From Verrucomicrobia bacterium CG1_02_43_26 (GTDB lineage Bacteria > Verrucomicrobiota > Verrucomicrobiia > Opitutales > CG1-02-43-26): a stretch of 64,000 nucleotides of DNA. The position numbers and the translations under genes are program-made. The stretch's first letter is position 1. Each line of letters begins with the position of its first letter. Location of the stretch: positions 65,480-129,479 of the forward strand of contig MNWT01000024.1 in the NCBI GenBank assembly GCA_001872735.1, given 5' to 3'. Positions 61,771-64,000 of the stretch are shown piece by piece. Under the pieces are notes generated by a model. That model saw only the letters and a list, made by a program, of their open reading frames with translations, made no database searches and had not been told where the DNA came from.

Positions 61771-64000
61771 AGTAAATCTACATTATACGCATCATAGCGA
61801 TCTCGTTCTCCAACGATAGAGAAACGATCATTTATTTTATATTCCACATTAATGGTGTCCTGTCCCGTTTCCGAAATTTGCTCACCCACTCGAATAGTGA
61901 TACGATCAGCTAAATCGGATTGGCCACCAAAATCTTTTAACACACCAGATCCCAGAAACAGACCAAGGCTCCCCAGACGTTGGGAAGTAGAGCGCTGCTG
62001 GGTAGATTGGGGAATTTGGCCGGAAGTAACCATTAACAAAATTTGACCGGATTCTAGTGGCGGAGAGGATGTAAACGTAATCTGGGGATCATCTGCGGTG
62101 CCACCAATATTCATCGTAATGTCATACCCGTAGGTTTTTCCTGTTCCGGTTATAGCGAGTTGTGGCGAATAGGGGTTAGATTCGTTTAACAAGATTTCGC
62201 CTTGCTGGATCGTGAAAGTCGTGAAGGGGAATTTAATTGTGCCGCCGTCTAGGGTAATTTCGCCAATGCTAACCGGGTCTTCCAATGTGCCGGACAGTTC
62301 TAAGTGTGCTGAAAACTTACTCTTTAAAACAGGGGTGTCTAGTGTAAGGAAATCTTTTCCCTCGATAAGGATATCCAATCCCCAATCAGCTACTAACGGA
62401 TTTTTAACTGAGAAATAGGGTGGGTTCGAGCCCGGGGAGCCCATGCTTGTTTTAAAGTCACTAAAGGTTAACAGAGCGAAACCTTCTTTAAGCAAGATGT
62501 TACCCGCGATAGTCGTTTTACCGAGAGCGGTTTTTGCGGTAAGATCTACATTTGCTTTCAGAACAAGCCCCGGAGAGCGAAGAATAGGCACATCCTCCCC
62601 TTTTAGCTCAAGATCCAAAACCGGTTTCTCAATGTCCTTATAATTGACTCTGCCACTTAATACAACAGGCTGACTTCCAAGCAAACCCGAGAAGGTTTGT
62701 ATGTTAGCTTCTTGTTTATTAAACGAAATAAAAGAGTGAATGTTATCAATAGGCCCCATAGGCATCAGGGGATATGTAGACATACCTTCGACTATTAGAC
62801 TGCCCTGCCATTGATCATCTGAGGAAAACTTGATATTAACGGTTAATGTACCTTGTTCCTTCACCACATCCGGCAAGAAAGCCCTCAATACTTTTATCGG
62901 AATTTTGCTGGCTTCCGCCAAACCTTCAACACCCGTTAACTCTGGGCTTCTACCGCTAAAAACATCTTCCCAGAACTTTTTATTTACTGGCATGCCGGAG
63001 TGTAACGAAACCAGCTGTTCCTCGGCATTTAAGAAAATTTCGCTTTCTGCCTTTAAATAATCACTTTCTATATCTAGGGATAAATTACCATAGAGCGTCT
63101 TCTGAGCATTGATGGGGTGAGCAAACTCGGTATTCAATTTACCCGTAACGACTTTATCTTCCAAATCGAAGTAGGCCACTAGCGTTGTAAATTTTAGAGG
63201 CAGGAAGATTGGATCAAATTTAACAATAGTGCCCGCTACCATTAGCGGAAAATTTGTAAGCGTCAGTTCTAAATGGCCTTTACGTAACTCGTTTATAAAA
63301 AAGTTACCCTCTAATTCAGACAACGATCCCTCTTCTGAAAATTTAAAATGGGTCGTTTTGTAATAATCTTTATCAAACGCTTTTTCAATTGTGAAGGGTA
63401 TACGAGATTCATATTGAGCTTCCGGTTCATCCGTTGCTTCATTAAAAATAGCAATGCTCCATTTCCGAATATTTGCTATAAAGTGTGTATCCGTTATATT
63501 TGCTGAGCCTTCAATATTGTGTTCCCCTGTTTTGGTGGTCGTTTTTACAGAAAACGTGTCTATCTCTTTAGACGTGCCATGCCACTTGAGATCATGCTTT
63601 GTCTCAAGCAACTGTTTATATTCATCAATTTCGCCTTTAAATTGCCCCGAATGGATGTGGGTTTGGAAATCAGCAGCAAGAGACAACTCTGCATCTACGA
63701 CACGATCGACTTTCAATTTAAACGTCTCTAAGGCAAAGTTTGGCCAATTGAAATGGGAAACGAGATCAAATTCCTCAATGGCATGCTTTGCGTATACGAG
63801 GTCTGTTCCTGATAAATTAATTTTGACTTCGGGGTAATCTGTTTCACGAGCCTCCTCAACCAGAATAAGCCCCTTTATAATGCCATCTGCATTTATGAAA
63901 TCTATTTGGCCAAGGTTTATGTTAATATTAAGTTCAGTAGCGTTATTGTCTGCAATTTGCGCATCTTTACCAGACTGAACCCAGGGTGTTTCGACTTTCA
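61749..64000 (-). CDS. tamB: TamB-like translocation and assembly protein, N-terminus beyond window
   Basis: The frame is open to the window edge, so the gene is partial: about 750 C-terminal residues are visible. It begins KVETPWVQSGKDAQIADNN and is rich in alternating beta-strand sequence, as in the beta-taco/hydrophobic groove of TamB and related lipid-transfer proteins. The C-terminal DUF490 region has ITLDGGTIKFPFTTFTIQQ, GEILLNESNPYSPQLAITGT and FTSSPPLESGQILLMVTSGQIPQ. TamB spans the periplasm and works with TamA in outer-membrane protein or phospholipid transfer. The TTG at 63716 is internal. Confidence 0.85.
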   Translation of the reverse strand, partial: KVETPWVQSGKDAQIADNNATELNININLGQIDFINADGIIKGLILVEEARETDYPEVKINLSGTDLVYAKHAIEEFDLVSHFNWPNFALETFKLKVDRVVDAELSLAADFQTHIHSGQFKGEIDEYKQLLETKHDLKWHGTSKEIDTFSVKTTTKTGEHNIEGSANITDTHFIANIRKWSIAIFNEATDEPEAQYESRIPFTIEKAFDKDYYKTTHFKFSEEGSLSELEGNFFINELRKGHLELTLTNFPLMVAGTIVKFDPIFLPLKFTTLVAYFDLEDKVVTGKLNTEFAHPINAQKTLYGNLSLDIESDYLKAESEIFLNAEEQLVSLHSGMPVNKKFWEDVFSGRSPELTGVEGLAEASKIPIKVLRAFLPDVVKEQGTLTVNIKFSSDDQWQGSLIVEGMSTYPLMPMGPIDNIHSFISFNKQEANIQTFSGLLGSQPVVLSGRVNYKDIEKPVLDLELKGEDVPILRSPGLVLKANVDLTAKTALGKTTIAGNILLKEGFALLTFSDFKTSMGSPGSNPPYFSVKNPLVADWGLDILIEGKDFLTLDTPVLKSKFSAHLELSGTLEDPVSIGEITLDGGTIKFPFTTFTIQQGEILLNESNPYSPQLAITGTGKTYGYDITMNIGGTADDPQITFTSSPPLESGQILLMVTSGQIPQSTQQRSTSQRLGSLGLFLGSGVLKDFGGQSDLADRITIRVGEQISETGQDTINVEYKINDRFSIVGERDRYDAYNVDLLWQIYAK

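Noticed and set aside
63714-63716. TTG at 63716 as the start of the tamB-like gene
   Set aside because: The frame continues without a stop to the window edge with the same beta-rich sequence, so this is an internal codon.
1-64000. tRNA, rRNA, CRISPR arrays and insertion sequences
   Set aside because: All gaps between genes were read; none shows a cloverleaf, repeat-spacer array or transposase with terminal repeats.

Overview
The window looks like the chromosome of a flagellated, Gram-negative bacterium of the PVC group, most likely Verrucomicrobiota (Opitutae/Puniceicoccales-like). This is an inference from gene content: a flagellar export and motor cluster, a type IV pilus/type II secretion-like machine, TamA/TamB-like outer-membrane assembly genes, tandem RNase HIII and HII genes, a DUF2851 protein beside nusA-infB-rbfA, and GT9/GT4 surface-sugar glycosyltransferases. 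No rRNA, tRNA, CRISPR array, prophage or insertion sequence is visible. An ankyrin protein and several large proteins without recognisable family suggest host contact, but this is not proven.

Layout. 0-2.3 kb: two divergent GT9 heptosyltransferase-like genes (one cut by the window edge) and a cation-efflux protein. 2.3-5.9 kb: three overlapping pseudopilin-like genes, one with a very large charged insert. 6.0-7.7 kb: paired peptide-ABC ATPases without permeases. 7.7-11.4 kb: a divergent SDF-family symporter with a structured mRNA leader, a non-coding stretch holding a parS-like palindrome and a perfect 16-bp inverted repeat, a MarR-like regulator, and infA. 11.4-16.1 kb: a 988-residue membrane protein of unknown function, an AbiEi-like antitoxin/regulator without its usual toxin, and radC. 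16.2-23.9 kb: flhB-flhA-flhF-(small membrane protein)-fliA-motA-motB-(small Cys protein), tightly packed. 23.9-29.7 kb: cyclophilin, an exported protein, a SurA-like isomerase, and pilT-pilB/gspE-pilC/gspF. 29.8-36.4 kb: metabolic and housekeeping genes (L,D-transpeptidase, ferritin, DegT aminotransferase, DUF1338 oxygenase, GrpB protein, purD, tadA). 36.4-42.1 kb: ankyrin protein, tolQ/tolR/tonB-like genes, a small unknown gene and a MenH-like hydrolase. 42.1-49.8 kb: a minus-strand run of yacP, DUF2851, nusA, infB, rbfA and nrnA, plus an IMPase. 49.9-57.9 kb: a 798-residue protein built of three long repeats, trmH, rpsU, two glycosyltransferases, a sugar isomerase and mutY. 58-64 kb: rnhC-rnhB, then tamA and the C-terminal part of tamB.

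How it works together. The pseudopilins (2.3-5.9 kb) and the motor ATPases plus platform protein (26.2-29.7 kb) are two parts of one envelope-spanning pilus or secretion machine. The flagellar cluster carries the export gate (FlhA/FlhB), a placement GTPase (FlhF), sigma-28 and the stator. The nusA-infB-rbfA block is the conserved transcription/translation operon and has a near-consensus promoter.

Most distinctive sites: the symporter leader (9.5-9.7 kb), which has a promoter, a long hairpin and a U-tailed terminator before the start codon; the parS-like palindrome at 9.85 kb; and the three large unknown proteins (988, 798 and 793 residues). Most gene starts lack an obvious Shine-Dalgarno motif, so several starts here were chosen by family alignment and gene spacing.
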